From contig JAJGOT010000020.1 in the NCBI GenBank assembly GCA_022457155.1, positions 2,637,501 through 2,701,500 of the forward strand: a stretch of 64,000 bases of DNA, read 5' to 3'. Positions 9,186 to 21,500 of this stretch are shown one piece after another. Position numbers and translations under genes: made by a program. The stretch is from Cladopsammia gracilis. Lineage: Eukaryota; Cnidaria; Anthozoa; Scleractinia; Dendrophylliidae. Each line of letters starts with the position of its first letter. Position 1 is the first letter of the stretch. Under the pieces are notes generated by a model. The model did not search any database. It was not told where the DNA came from and was given only the letters and a program-made list of their open reading frames with translations.

Positions 9186-10834
9186 AATTCTACAAGACCT
9201 TTTGGGATTTTATAGGTGATCCTTTAATTAAAAGTTTTAATGAATCTTTTGTCAAAGGAACAATGAGCCCGTCATAAAGACAGGCGGTTATTATACTCAT
9301 CGAGAAAAAAGACCAGGACCGCTGCGATCTTAAAAACTGGAGGCCAATTTCTCTATTGAACGTTGATGCGAAGATAGCTTCAAAAGTTATTGCCGAAAGA
9401 ATGAAGCGTCTTTTACCCGAATTAATTCATAAGAATCAATCAGGATATATCCCAGGCAGAAATATTAGCGAAAATATACGTTCAATTCTAGATATAATGG
9501 AATTTACGAAAGTTAAGAAATTACCCGGTCTGTTATTATTTATTGACTTTGAAAAAGCTTTTGATAGTTTAGAATGGGATTTTCTTGAAAAATGTTTAGA
9601 AAAATTTAATTTTGGACCCGATTTTAGAAGATGGGTGAATATTTTTTACAACGACATCCAAAGTTGTGTTATAAACAACGGCTTATGCTCTCGCTATTTC
9701 AATATAGAACGTGGAGTGAGGCAGGGAGACCCCCTCTCTCCTTACCTTTTTGTTACTGCAGTTGAAATTCTGGCGATTGCTATAAGGAATCAAGAAAACA
9801 TTAAAGGAATAACTATAGACGATTTAGAAACTAAATTATTGCAGTTTGCCGACGACACAACGGTTGTCCTATCAGATTTGGATTCAGCGCGAGCCTTGTT
9901 TGGATTACTTGAACGCTTTGAGAAAGCCTCTGGACTTAAACTCAATGTAACGAAAACAGAAGCAATGTGGATTGGGTCACTTAAGAATTGTGAAAATGAA
10001 CCATTAGGGGTTATGTGGAAAACATGTGTCAAATTTTTAGGAATATATATTACATATGATGTACAAATATTAGTAGAGAAAAACTTGAAGCAGTGGTTGA
10101 AAAAAATTAAAAATACAATAAATCTATGGAAGTCAAGAGGATTATCGATTCACGGCAAAGTAAATATTATCAAAACACTTTTACTCCCAAAAATGATTTA
10201 TCCTAGTTCCGTGTAATGTAGTCCTCCCGAAGAAGAATTTAATAGTCTGGTTTTTCGTTTTTTGTGGAACGGTAACGACAAAGTTACCCGACTCTCTACA
10301 TATGCACCCTATGACCAAGGTGGCCTCAAAATGTTAGATTATGATAACATGGTTAAAGCTTTAAGGCTACGTTGGTTTAAACGAATAGTCGACCCAGATT
10401 ACTCTGGTTTCTGGAAGTCATATCTTGATTATCTTTTGGTGAACGAAGGGGGATTATTTTTAATTCAGTGTAATTACGATGTCAAACAATTAACAATCTC
10501 AGCAACTTTCTATCGAGAACTATTGGACTGGTGGTCAAAATTAAGAGAAGTCAAGGATCCCGAAAACATATATAAGTATATTCTATGGAATAACAAAGAA
10601 ATAAAGATTGACGGCAAAAGTGTTTTCTATAAACATTTTTTTGATAATAATATCACATATACAACTCATCTGCTTTATGAGATGACAAATGTTGAGTCTT
10701 TCAATGTCGTCAGAGATGCGGGATTGAAGAACTCCAATTTTTTAGTATGGACAGGTCTGAGGCAATCAGTTCTATCGAAACTGCGTTCTCACATACCTAC
10801 CTTCAAGATTATCTTTGATTTAGAAAATTTTTAA
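9186..10834 (+). pseudogene. LINE ORF2, reverse transcriptase part (nonsense-mutated)
   Basis: Resumes as YKTFWDF after the foldback. RT motifs are clear: NWRPISLLN, NQSGYIPGR, LFIDFEKAFDS (catalytic Asp), RGVRQGDPLSPYLF, and LLQFADDTTV (FADD form of the YADD active site), then KFLGIYI and the thumb region. Stops break it: a CAA-to-TAA type change near 9273 (SPS-stop-RQAV) and a TAA near 10214 (SSV-stop). Homology ends at 10834 with IIFDLENF. The C-terminal zinc-knuckle lies in the inverted piece at 306-880. Inactive relic. Confidence 0.88.
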
Positions 10835-10848
10835 TGTATTTTTTTCAT
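10835..10848. repeat. Right target-site duplication of the LINE
   Basis: TGTATTTTTTTCAT starts directly after the point (10834) where ORF2 homology on the plus strand stops, and repeats 69-83. Confidence 0.55.
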
Positions 10849-12171
10849 GATTGTAGACTTAAATCTATTAAAGCGTTAAAACAAAACAATCGGTATATGA
10901 AAACACCTTTCGATTTTCACAAAGCGGGAACGTATTTTCAAACAAGGAAAAACTTAATCAGAGCCTGATCACAAAACGAAATCTCAAAACCTAGTATCTC
11001 TAAATTTCAACCAAAATATGAATTTAATATATGTATTTCCCTTATCTAATAGACCTAATGCTGTATCTGCTTTCATCGCACTGCCGTTAAGTTTCTAAGT
11101 TAACTTCCCTTGTTACTTTAGAACTTGGCAGTTGTTTGTATAGGTAATCATACGGTTTCGAGTTCAATTTGGGATTAATTTGCACGAGTGAGTTTTTCAA
11201 AAAGCTCAAAATTGCACGAGCCGCTTTACTTATTAATAATTATACATGAAAAAATTTGCATCCATTTTTGTTTGGAATTTTTTTTTTTTTGCAAAAATTT
11301 AGTTTTAAATTTTGTTTTAATTTTGTTTTAATTTTGTTTTAATTTTTTTTTTTTGGCCAAAAAGAACACACAAGACTTGGCAAAGATTTTTGTGGAAAAC
11401 ACATCACGGCAGGTTCAAGTGAGGTGTTAAAATGCCCGGGATCCAATAAAAAGAAAGGGATATTTTTTTTTATCTCTAGGACTCATCAAAAAGTTAAGTA
11501 ATACTTCTTCATCAATAACGTCTTTCAACTACCCGATCGATCTTCCTGGAGAAAGTCAGTCACAATTTTCTTGTCTTTGTTGACAAATTTATCCTTGGAA
11601 ACAAAGCCAGCCTCAAAAGCCCCGGGTCACATGTGAACGTTAATAATTTTATCAATTAATTCTAACAGTTATCATTTGGAAATAGTACATTCATACGTAG
11701 TTTTATTTGCTTTGTTTTACACAATTTAGTATCTGTGGATAAATACCACGAATATTTGATTGTTTATATGACGCAGTTCTTTTGTGCCCCAGTCTTCAAC
11801 ACTTTCTTTGCCTTTCGAGGGACTTGCCTTTGTAAAAATAAAATTTGTTTACTTGTACAAGCATTGAAGCTCGGTAAGAGGCTATGCATCAAAAAATAAA
11901 AGAAGTATTTTTTTTCTGATATTGCCTTAGTAAGAATTTTCGTCTGGCTACCGCCCTGAACTCAACTGCGTTAATTGTGATGATGCAACAACAAAAGCAA
12001 ATACTATCACATATTTCATTTTCAAGCCTCCTGCCTTTTATTTAACTTCAGCAAGTTTAATACAACTACAAAACAAGTGATTTTAATATATATCCCACAA
12101 TCAGCAGCACTATTATTATTTTCTGTCCCATTGTTGGCTTTTATGCAGGAATGACTGTCTCCTCTCGAGAT
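10849..12171. other. Intergenic, no gene seen
   Basis: AT-rich DNA between the LINE and the CTHRC1-like gene. It holds a short 10-bp tandem (AATTTTGTTT)n at about 11305-11345 and homopolymer T runs. The last 130 bp are probably 3' UTR of the minus-strand gene. Confidence 0.6.
12037..12042 (-). terminator. Possible poly(A) signal of the CTHRC1-like gene
   Basis: AATAAA on the minus strand, about 130 bp past the stop codon at 12172. Position fits; no transcript evidence. Confidence 0.4.
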
Positions 12172-13698
12172 CTAAGCTTGTGGTTTTGGAACCTCTTCAA
12201 CGAAGATCCGGGACACTGAATTCCAGCCCGTGTAGGCGTCAGCATTTCCATATCCGGCGCAATTACCGACCCAGAATCCCACGCGCACCCTTCCTTTGTG
12301 GATGTTGTTGCAATGGCCCTCAATATGGCGGACGCGGTGAGGACTTTGAGTTTTACCATGCCACAAGTATAGAACACCGTCAACTGGAAGAGGAGATGAA
12401 CATTCCGCGCCATTAAAAGTGAAGTACCAGCGTTTACAGCAGCTGGTGCAGCCCTGGACTCTGAATTCTCCAGTCCAGTAAACATGAAGGGCTGTGTCAG
12501 AGAGGTTTTTTGTGAACACACAATCCTATGCAATGATGAAAAATAAAATAAAGGGAAAATAATGATAAACGTAACCACTACAAACTTTTTAGAAGGACGG
12601 AAAACGAAAATTAGTACTCTGTTTACCGTCCAATCTAAATTCACTACAATTATCTCTGATTTGCAAGTTTGTTTTTCGGAAGACCACAAGAAAGAAACTT
12701 TGCCAAGCCAAACTCACCTTGATCAGACCGTTGTCTTTGCCATCATTGATGTTTTTCCACGCGCATTCCTTCCAGTTTTTAAAAGCCATCAGACCTGGAG
12801 TCCCAGGGATTCCACCTCTACCACTCTCCCCACGCTCCCCCTTTTGCCCGGTAGGCCCCCGGACTCCGCGCTCTCCTTTAGCACCATCCTTTCCATTGGC
12901 ACCCGATGTCCCGCTAGATCCCGGAGGCCCCTGGGGTCCGGTCTTCCCAGGGATTCCTTGATCACCTTTAGCTCCGTCACGGCCATCACGTCCGTCACGG
13001 CCTGATATCCCAGGGGAACCAGGCTTTCCATGCATGCCGGGAACACCAGCATAATAGAAAGGAGGTGGCTGGTAATTTAAAGTGAAAATAAAGTTGGTAC
13101 GTATTCATGAATTCACTATGTATATTGATTTAAACTCTAACAGACAGATAGTATTTGTTCTAGTCCTGATTGTTTCTTACAAACGTCACGATATAGTTTT
13201 TGAAACCTTTCTCGAGATTTGACAAATTTGAAAAACAATCTAATGATCCGCTTCTTTTATGCATGCATTTTAAGGCAATACTATGGATTAAAAATACATT
13301 CTTTAGTTGAGCTGTTAGAATTCGTTTCGTTTACAGTGACAAGTATTTTAAAATTCCTCCTATTACACTGAAAAGAACTGAAGCCATTGATGAATTATCA
13401 AACATTGTTGTGGCTTTGTTTGAGTTGCTACAGCACTGTATCACAATTAATGTAATTCGAGTTAAGAATTCGTTGATTCAACACGCCGAAGTTAAATCAA
13501 TATTTGTAAAGAAACGACGTTTTGCTTTTCCCAAAAATTTACATAAGTTCACGAAAATACTCAACGCAATCACTGACTCACCATGTTGTAAGATGGTTGT
13601 TTGGTTTTGTTGTCTGCCGCGGCACAATAAGCCAAGAACGACATCACAAGAAAGGACAAGAGAGCAACCCGGGAAACTTTACACGGGACGGTGGCCAT
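12172..13698 (-). CDS. CTHRC1: CTHRC1-like secreted collagen-repeat protein, 3 exons
   Basis: Exons (minus): 13698-13582, 13068-12718, 12525-12172. All introns are phase 0 with GT-AG borders (donors GTGAGT and GTGAGT). The spliced product is 273 aa, close to vertebrate CTHRC1 (about 243). Residues 1-27 are a signal peptide (VALLSFLVMSFLAYCAAA). Residues about 50-100 are a short collagen triple helix of Gly-X-Y repeats (GKPGSPGISG, GERGVRGPTG). The C-terminal domain (about 100-273) has the family hallmarks CCKRWYFTFNGAECSSPLP and TGWNSVSRI plus conserved cysteines. Known members are extracellular matrix-associated modulators of Wnt/PCP and TGF-beta signalling; that role here is inferred. The gene is complete and stands alone between intergenic repeats. 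Confidence 0.92.
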
Positions 13699-15633
13699 TT
13701 TCTCGTTACGATTTCCTGTGATTAAGGTTAAAACAGATCAGAAGAAATTTACAGATTCACGTGTCACAGATAAACTGAGCCGAGGGGCCTAGCTTGATAA
13801 ACAAACCGAAAAAGGGCGATGAAATGCTAACAAACGCTATTACGGAAAGAATTGCTAGAGATACAGAACGTCTTATCATGTCCTCAAGTTAAACCTTGTC
13901 TTCCAACATGGATCGAATTTTGGGTCTGATACTGGCGTTATGGACTTTGGAGTCTGTGGAAAAATCTTATGGAGTGACCTGATTTAAATAAAATCTATTT
14001 GGCAGTATTTTCTTCGGTGTGGTACAGGATATTATTCTGTATTTTTGTGTCCTTGACAATAACTTCCTTTTAAGACTGTGGATTAAATGCTATAGTCCGT
14101 TAAAATTAATGAACGCTAATGTGCAGTATTTTCTAACTGTATTTATTATGGTTGTTTTGCTGTTACAAAGTGGAAAAGTATATATAGTTGAATTTCTTAA
14201 ATGAAAACCTTCGAATAAAATTAAGCTGTTGCGTATTACTTCCTTGTGCTATTGTTGATATATTTTTTATGTCTATGGATGCTACATCCAATCCTAAATA
14301 TGACCGTTAAAACAAATGAAAAGAAATGAAAAGATACCGGACTCGAAGCATCCCGAGTAAAGGTCAATATTTTATCAATTCAAACGAGAACAAATGTCTC
14401 GCTAATAAAAGGAAAGGAAACTTGATTCTAAGAAGACAGAAAGGGAGAATTAGATTGGAAACAGTAACAAAACAGTTCAGTAAAAAGAAAACCGAGGGGA
14501 AAATTAAAAGCGTTTTTACAACTTAAGTGAAAACAAAAATTTGTGGCTACTCAATTAAAGAACTACTTGTTACGCCGGAGTTTAATTGATTTCATGAGCG
14601 AGGAAAAAGCTCACAGTTCAAGAGTGTTTTACGGTAGCAACGGAGCTCATAACACAATTTTCAATAACAAAATGATTTCAAAATCTAGAGACTTTTTAGC
14701 AAACGTTTCCTGTTATAAATCTGTTGAAAGAGAGTGTAGTTCTTATTCTTGAGGTCTATACAGTATCACGGCAAGAATTGAGCGCTGGTATTTGGCTCTA
14801 TAGGCAAAGTTAGGCGGCAAAACTCAATTTGTGACTAATAACAAAATAGGTTAGGGAAGAAAAGCAGTAAAACTGAAAAAAGGCATACCTGTAAAAATGG
14901 AAAGTCTTCCTTTTCGTTCCAACTGAAAACCATGAACAAATTGCTGCTGTTAATGAATGAGATAAGTGACTAGCGAGTGTGATGGATTTTTTCAGCCTTC
15001 CTATTGACATTGCGACGCGTTAGCGCGAGTTTATTGTTTACTTTGAGTTGAACTTTGTCAATAATACGTAATTATCAGTGATACACAGAAATTATGATAG
15101 CTACCGCTCTGTATTTGGATTGGAGTATAAATTCCTATTTTGTCATTCAAAATAAATTTAGTATTTTTCTTTATCAAGAGAAAAGTAGAGAAGACCTTTA
15201 TTGTCTATACAATTGTCACTTAAAGTTGAATATTTTTGGCCATGATTGCTGAATTTAAACCAAGAGTGTCAACGAAACTATACCATCACATACAGAAAAA
15301 ACATTTTTTTAAAAAATCCTTTCGCTTTTCCGATAATAACATAATAACGAACTAATAAATATAATAACTTATACACTTATATTGCCCATTTTTTCCGCCA
15401 AGGACCCATTAAGAGCTCATTAAGTTTCGAAAGTATTAATGCGCGCCCCCGTTTCTTGTAGAAGATCCCTTGCAATTGTTACTTATGAAAAATAAACATA
15501 TGCACAAACGAGGGCACGAATTTCATGAATTACACGACGGACAATTCCTTTTTACGCAAACAGAATCAAGCTCTTTGAAATTAAGAACGCCGCAAGAGTT
15601 AGATTCGTATCATTAACAGCTTAGTCATATGAA

Positions 15634-15930
15634 AAGATGAGAGCACATGAAAGGAAAGTCGTGATGGGTCGCATGGAAGTTAATAAGCGCACATACATGA
15701 AAGACGACGAGAGTGCATGAAATAAATAGGAACGTATAAAAGTCAAACGAGAGTGCACGAAAATCGATGAAGCGCATTAATATTGAGAAGAGCGCACGGA
15801 AGGCAGTGAGAACGCATGAAAGACGACGGAGCGCATGAACATGATGATCAATGGGAGCGCACAAAAGTCGATGAGGGCGCATTTAATTTGATGGGAGCGC
15901 ATAAAAGTCGATGAGGATGCGCATGACAGT
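15634..15930 (+). repeat. Degenerate ~21-bp minisatellite
   Basis: Irregular tandem copies around the core GGGAGCGCATGAAAGTCGATGA, with variants such as GAGAGTGCACGAAAATCGATGA. Best preserved at 15850-15915. Confidence 0.65.
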
Positions 15931-16061
15931 CGCAATATATGTACGCACCCGCCAATGTTCTAAAGCGAATTCGCCCTGATCTAGACCACCTAAATTTTTT
16001 TTGTTGCTCTCTTTTTAATTGTAAGTGATATTCAAAGCATTATTTTCTAACTCACAGCTTG

Positions 16062-16465
16062 AGGCCCGGTTCAGACGCCGAACTTTTCATGAGCCGAACT
16101 TAATTCGAATTTGGGACCGACCCAAATTAACAAAAGTACGCCTGTTGATTCAGATGCCGAGCTTAACTAGCCGAACTTAATTCAGTTTGAAGAGAAACAA
16201 ATCGAAGGGACAGAGGTTTTCAGGCAAAGTGTAAACATACGAGAAACTGCATGTAAATGCATTAGGTTCGGCTCATGAAAAGTTCGGCGTCTGAATCAAA
16301 GCCGTTCCAAAGCCGAAATTCCCGGCTGAGCCAGGCGGGAAGAACGGCTGAACCGTTCCAAATTCAAATAGCCGTTCTTAACTGATTCAGACGCCGAACT
16401 TTTCATGTACTTAATTCAAGGTATTAGGTTCGGCTCATGAAAAGTTCGGCGTCTGAACCGGGCCT
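16062..16465. mobile_element. MITE with ~38 bp terminal inverted repeats
   Basis: The left end AGGCCCGGTTCAGACGCCGA and the following CATGAGCCGAAC return inverted at 16426-16465 (GTTCGGCTCATG ... CCGGGCCT). Additional internal copies of the CAGACGCCGAAC motif lie at about 16150, 16264-16310 and 16384, so the element has also duplicated internally. No ORF. Confidence 0.75.
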
Positions 16466-18555
16466 GAGATAGTCTAAGTTAAAATGAAGTACTAAATGCT
16501 AATTTATATGATCAGGAGTCTATTGGTTCCTGATGATGTAATAATGTATCATTAAACGGGGGTGGGGGGTGTGGGGGATGATTCGCTACTTCAAACTCTT
16601 TTGAAGTTGGGAGAGGGTGGGGGCGGGGGATGGGAGAAAAGACAACTCGTTCCTTCTTCGCTAAGAGAGGCTAGGTTGCTCGCAGGCTTCATTGACCTCA
16701 AAATTCATCACACTACATGCATGTACCTCCAGTACAATTGCCTCATTTTGCGAAATTTATTTTCCATTCACAAATAAAAGAATAACTTCAATTTTCCTTC
16801 TACTATCGTATGAACCACGTACGTCTCGGTTTCAAAAGGAGGCTCTTTTAGGCAACTCGGCCACCTGACAATGTAGAACCTAGAGCTTTTGACGCCTTGC
16901 ACGGTCAAGAAACTGTAGGCACTGGGTCGAGAATGAAACACGTCACACAAAGTTACTGCTGGACCGTTTGTGGTGCCATCTCATTATTGCAAAAAGATGA
17001 AAAATGTCAGTGTTATAATTTGGATTTTTATTACTTTTATTTTTTACAGTTTCACTGCTTTTTTATGGAATATGACTGCAGTTCATACAGTGACCTAAAA
17101 TGCTTTTACTCAGCTTGTGCTTACATAGTAAAAACATGGCATTCTTATTAGATTTATTTTACATAAGCTTATTGACATGAGACAATGTATACATTGTAAT
17201 TAGATAACATAAGATGTTTTAATACAATTTTATATAGAAAATTAATTTAGTTAGATAATTTAAATTAATTAAGTACTTAATCTATTGTTGTTAAAAACAC
17301 GGCTCGATGGAAGAGCATGTATGTGAATTGATACCGTGTCTAAATAAAGTTTACATACCTACCCCTACCTATGTTTTGTACAAGGATTGTTGATAAAAGT
17401 ATGTTCATTTATGATTCTCTAAAAAATAATGAATCCCTCAAGGCATTTTGCACAAGCATCCATAAGCAAGGCATGACACAAGGGCAGATGCTGGAAATTC
17501 AGAAACTCTAGGGCCAAGGGCCGTAGCAATTGTGGCGAGAGCACAATCTCGCTCCATAGCCACAAAAAAAGAAATAAAAAACATGACTTTTCTTACCAGA
17601 GACTCACAGAATTGTTCAACTGAGAAAAACGATGCTTGATCTATATTTTAAACTGGACTGTGCCTGGGAGTCGTGGTTCTCTTTCCATCTTACTTTTTGG
17701 ATTTTCAAGTAAATGTGTATTTTTCTCTTTATGCATTATCGATAGACTGCATTGCATTTTGTATTAAATTTTGAAATTGCTTTAATCAAAATTCTCTGGT
17801 TTTTTTTTTCTTTTTTTCTGGTACTTAGTTACTCAGTTCTGTGAAACATATATCTGTTATGTCAAACTGCGTCAATGTTATTGTGCGGTCCTCAGTGGTG
17901 GATCCAGGGGAGGCCACTTCCCCCCCCCCCCCCCCACTTATGATGGGGTCTGGACCTGTGACTGGTCTTTTATAAAGTTTATGAAAAAGCGGGGGGGGGG
18001 GGGGGGGGGGGGGTTAGTAAAGAGTCTGAGAAAACTTGAAAGAGAACCTCACATCTCAGGTTACATATATTTATATAAATTTGTTGCTGTTTGTGGACAA
18101 TAATTGAAATAATATTAATTTATTAGCAAGCTTAGTTTCTTTCCCCCACGTGGGGAATAGGGCCAGTAATATTTAATTTGACATTATAATATTCCTATGG
18201 AGGTGCAGTGTTGAGATTGCCCATGCATTTTATGCTGGTAATGCATGTGCTATGCTCACAATGCATTAAAATTGAAAACAAGTCAGTGAAATGGCAGTGA
18301 AAACTGCCAGTAGTTTAAAGTCCTACTCAAAATCGCAGCAAAAATCACATGGTTGATGTAACTGCCATTTGAGTCGTCTTTTGCTCTGACTTACATGTGG
18401 GTACCAGAACTATTTTCTTCTGCATGTGGATATGCTGAAAAATGATAGACACAATCATCTGGGAAATTAAACTGGCATCAAGAATTGTCAGCTGCAACAC
18501 GTGTATAGACCCTTAAATAACAGCCCTGTACATGTCTATACAGTACTTGCGGCAT

Positions 18556-21500
18556 TTAAAATTGAGAAATATCCCTTCCCCAAATAAAAGTTCTCATCCA
18601 ATCAAAGGGCACCTGAAATCTTGACCTCCAGCTTCCTAGCTTTGTAAAGTAAACTGATCTCCAAAGAATCCAAGATTTGAATCCCTGCAACTTGCTTGTG
18701 GGAAAATCAGCCAAGCCCTCATAATCCCCTAAGTATGCCAACATGCCAATGTTCTTCCATGAGAAAGGTTGCACCTCAGTGTCCTTTCCCTGCGCTAGAA
18801 GCCCCAAGGACTTGGCGAGATAACTTCCTTCTCTCTCTGCGACTTGTGCGGTGCAGGGATACGGGTTGGCTTCAATGAAGGAGCAGTCGCCAATGGCAAA
18901 AACTGAGCCATCATCGATACCCTTGACTCTAAGGAACTGGTCCACCAATAGCTGACTGTTTCTATTCTTTGGAAGATCAACTGAAGCTTAAATTAAGAAA
19001 AACAAAATAATATTTTAACAGTTTTTGCAAAACCATAAGTTACCATCATCCAAGATTATGTTTATTTAAATGTTTTTATCTAAGTCTACTCTTGCATGCT
19101 GAACATGTTACTTTGCTTTTTATCAGTACCTAAAATAAACCATATCAGATATGTATGAAAGGTACCAATTTTTGTTAACAGATGATGATCGCAAGTCAAA
19201 ACTGTAACAAACAATAACATATTTATTGAGACCAGGGGCAAGTTGCACACAGTTGAATGACCTTGAATTATGTATGTCTTTCATACTTTTGACAGTTGTA
19301 GCTGCAATTGTAGTCTTAACATAACTCTTACATGTACCGCAGTAGACCTACATGTAGGAGAGGGGCTGGGGGGCTTGGACCCCCTTACTTTGCACAGAAA
19401 ATATAGCCAAAAGGGTTGAATTTTATCTGAACCATTTTCACTCCTCCCAGCCCTTTCATTCTGGTCCCCTCAGTCTGCCCCTGCATCAGACGAATTTTAC
19501 AACTGACTTTTCCCGTTTGTACATACAAACACAAGAAAAGTACATTTAATTTTTCTGTAGTAGAGGTTGTCATACTCTAGACTTTGTTGACTGAAGGCAC
19601 TGTTACACTAGGCAATGTTTCGTGCAACTTGTCTCACAATTTTGTTGTGACACGATTTGCGTGAAAAATTGCCTAGTGTAACATACCCTGCAACAAACAT
19701 TTCTCGGAATTTTTTTGTTGCCGCAATCGTTGCGAGAAGTAGAACTTGGTTCTACTGTTCACAATGATTCTTGCAACGCTGCATCAAATTTTCAAGCATT
19801 GTGTAGTTTAACATGCTTCCTGTAACGTGAGTCGCAATGTTTTGTGACATCAGGCAATTAAATTATTCTTTTTAGTGCATGTGCGTTGTTGTCTTGAAGA
19901 CAAAATGGCAGCTGAAAGTGACTCTATGGACATGACAGTACCCAGAATGACAGATGTGGAAAAAAGGGCTAATTCAAGCATTCAAGCATCGTCATTGCGG
20001 AATACCTCGTTAGCAATTTACAAAGACAAACAAATTTTATAACATTGTGCCAATCTGCTGTGCTGTTTGTTCGAGAGCGAGACAAGTTGCAAGAAATGAA
20101 GCATAGTGTAACACCCCTCATGCAACTTGTCTCGCAGCACCGCAACGCACGGTTTTTAGTTGTTGCGAGAATCATTGCCTAGTGTAACAGTGCCTTGAGT
20201 CTTATGAGCAAAATAAAACTGTCTTGTTGTTTATAAATAATAAGCACTGGGATTAGGGTTACAAGATTCATCCAGAAATGACCACACAAAGAATACAAAA
20301 GCTTCATTATTGAGATACCCCCCTCCCCCACCCCCTTGGCTCTCCTGTGCCATCAATCAAATGCACCCCCCCCAGGGGGGAGCGGGTTCTCAACAAAGTT
20401 TTGTATGGGGATGCTCCAACCCAAGGTCCAAACCCTTTCCCTTTCATATACCGTTTTTGACAGAAAAGGTACCCCTTTCATATACCTTTCATTGAAAATG
20501 GTATACCTCTTTCATATACCTTTCATTGAAAATGATACTCCTTTCATATAGCCTTTGCATGCATCTGTTTGATATATTTTGAACGGCCCTGTTTATAATA
20601 CCGGTACTTAAATGGCAGTTTTCCCTACCCTTTCAAAATTGAACTTGTGTTTTCCCTAGGCTTCTCTTTCCTATACGTCATGAAATCCCTACCCTTTCAT
20701 ATACTTTATCTTGTGAAATCCTTACCCTTTCATATACCTCCAGTCTCAAAAAAGGTACCCCTTTCAGGCGGAGCATCCCTGTATAGCCCATTATAGGGAG
20801 TACCCCCCCCCCCCCCCCAGGAATGCACCCTGCATGAACTGTTAGCTTACCTGTAAATGGTCTAGGAGCAAGCCCTGTAGACCAGACGACCAAGCCACAT
20901 GGCATTGCTGTTCCGTCTTGTAACTTGATATGGTCGCTGTGGACCTCTGTCACACTACTCTGGATAAGTTCAAACTGATCTCTCTGCCTCATCTTTTTCT
21001 CAGCAAAATTTCTTAGTTTCTCATCGAAAGATGGAAGGATCTGTCTTGCTTCAATCAACGTCACGCTGACCTTACTTTCTTCATGCATATAGAGCCGTGT
21101 CACATCCTGTTTCACAAAATCATACAACTCGGCACCAAACTCGACCCCCGTGGGACCGCCACCAACTATAACAAAGTGTAACAGGCGTTTCATTTCTTCT
21201 GCAGAAACGCCCGGCTGCATAGCCAGCTCAAAGTTTTTGAGAATTTGGTTTCTGATCATTCTAGCGTCTGCAATTTCTTTTAGAAAGAACGCATTCTCAT
21301 AAACTCCAGGAACACCAAATGTATTGCTGACAGCACCAACTCCGATGACTAACTTATCGTATTTTAGAGGGTATTCATCGTTGTTCAAGGCACTCCTACA
21401 CAACACGGTGTGTTGATTTGGTAGCAGCTTCACTGCTTCGGCCAGCTGGAAATGATGCTCGTCTCGAAATCCTGTGTTGCGAATTGGCTCGATGATGCTA

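Larger units (their letters stand above)
69..10848. mobile_element. L1-like LINE with internal inversion, interrupted by a foldback element
   Basis: One retrotransposon copy in two opposite pieces. The left piece (84 to about 880) is the 3' end read on the minus strand: a T-rich stretch (84-127, a poly(A) tail on the minus strand), 3' UTR and the ORF2 C-terminus with its zinc-knuckle. The right piece (about 900-10834) reads plus: 5' end, ORF1, then ORF2 up to the residues IIFDLENF. The two pieces together make one non-overlapping full-length LINE of about 5.2 kb once the 5.5 kb insertion at 3663-9185 is removed. The block is bracketed by a direct repeat TGTATTTTTTTCAT (69-83 with one extra T; 10835-10848). 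Opposite pieces within one target-site duplication are the known outcome of twin priming during target-primed reverse transcription. ORF2 carries several frameshifts and stops, so the copy is dead. Confidence 0.72.
13699..18555. other. Intergenic region with repeats only
   Basis: No convincing exon on either strand. Contents recognised: a degenerate minisatellite (15634-15930), an inverted-repeat element (16062-16465) and homopolymer C and G tracts (about 17922-17937 and 17990-18013). The remaining open frames are short and without domain features. Confidence 0.55.

Noticed and set aside
12589..13035. Whole stretch read as one unspliced collagen frame
   Set aside because: Reading past 12718 leaves the collagen/CTHRC1 sequence at a clear GTGAGT donor; the next exon at 12525 continues the domain in frame.
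15634..15930. Possible CRISPR-like array because of regular short repeats
   Set aside because: Units are degenerate and directly adjacent, with no distinct spacers, and the window is eukaryotic; it is a minisatellite.
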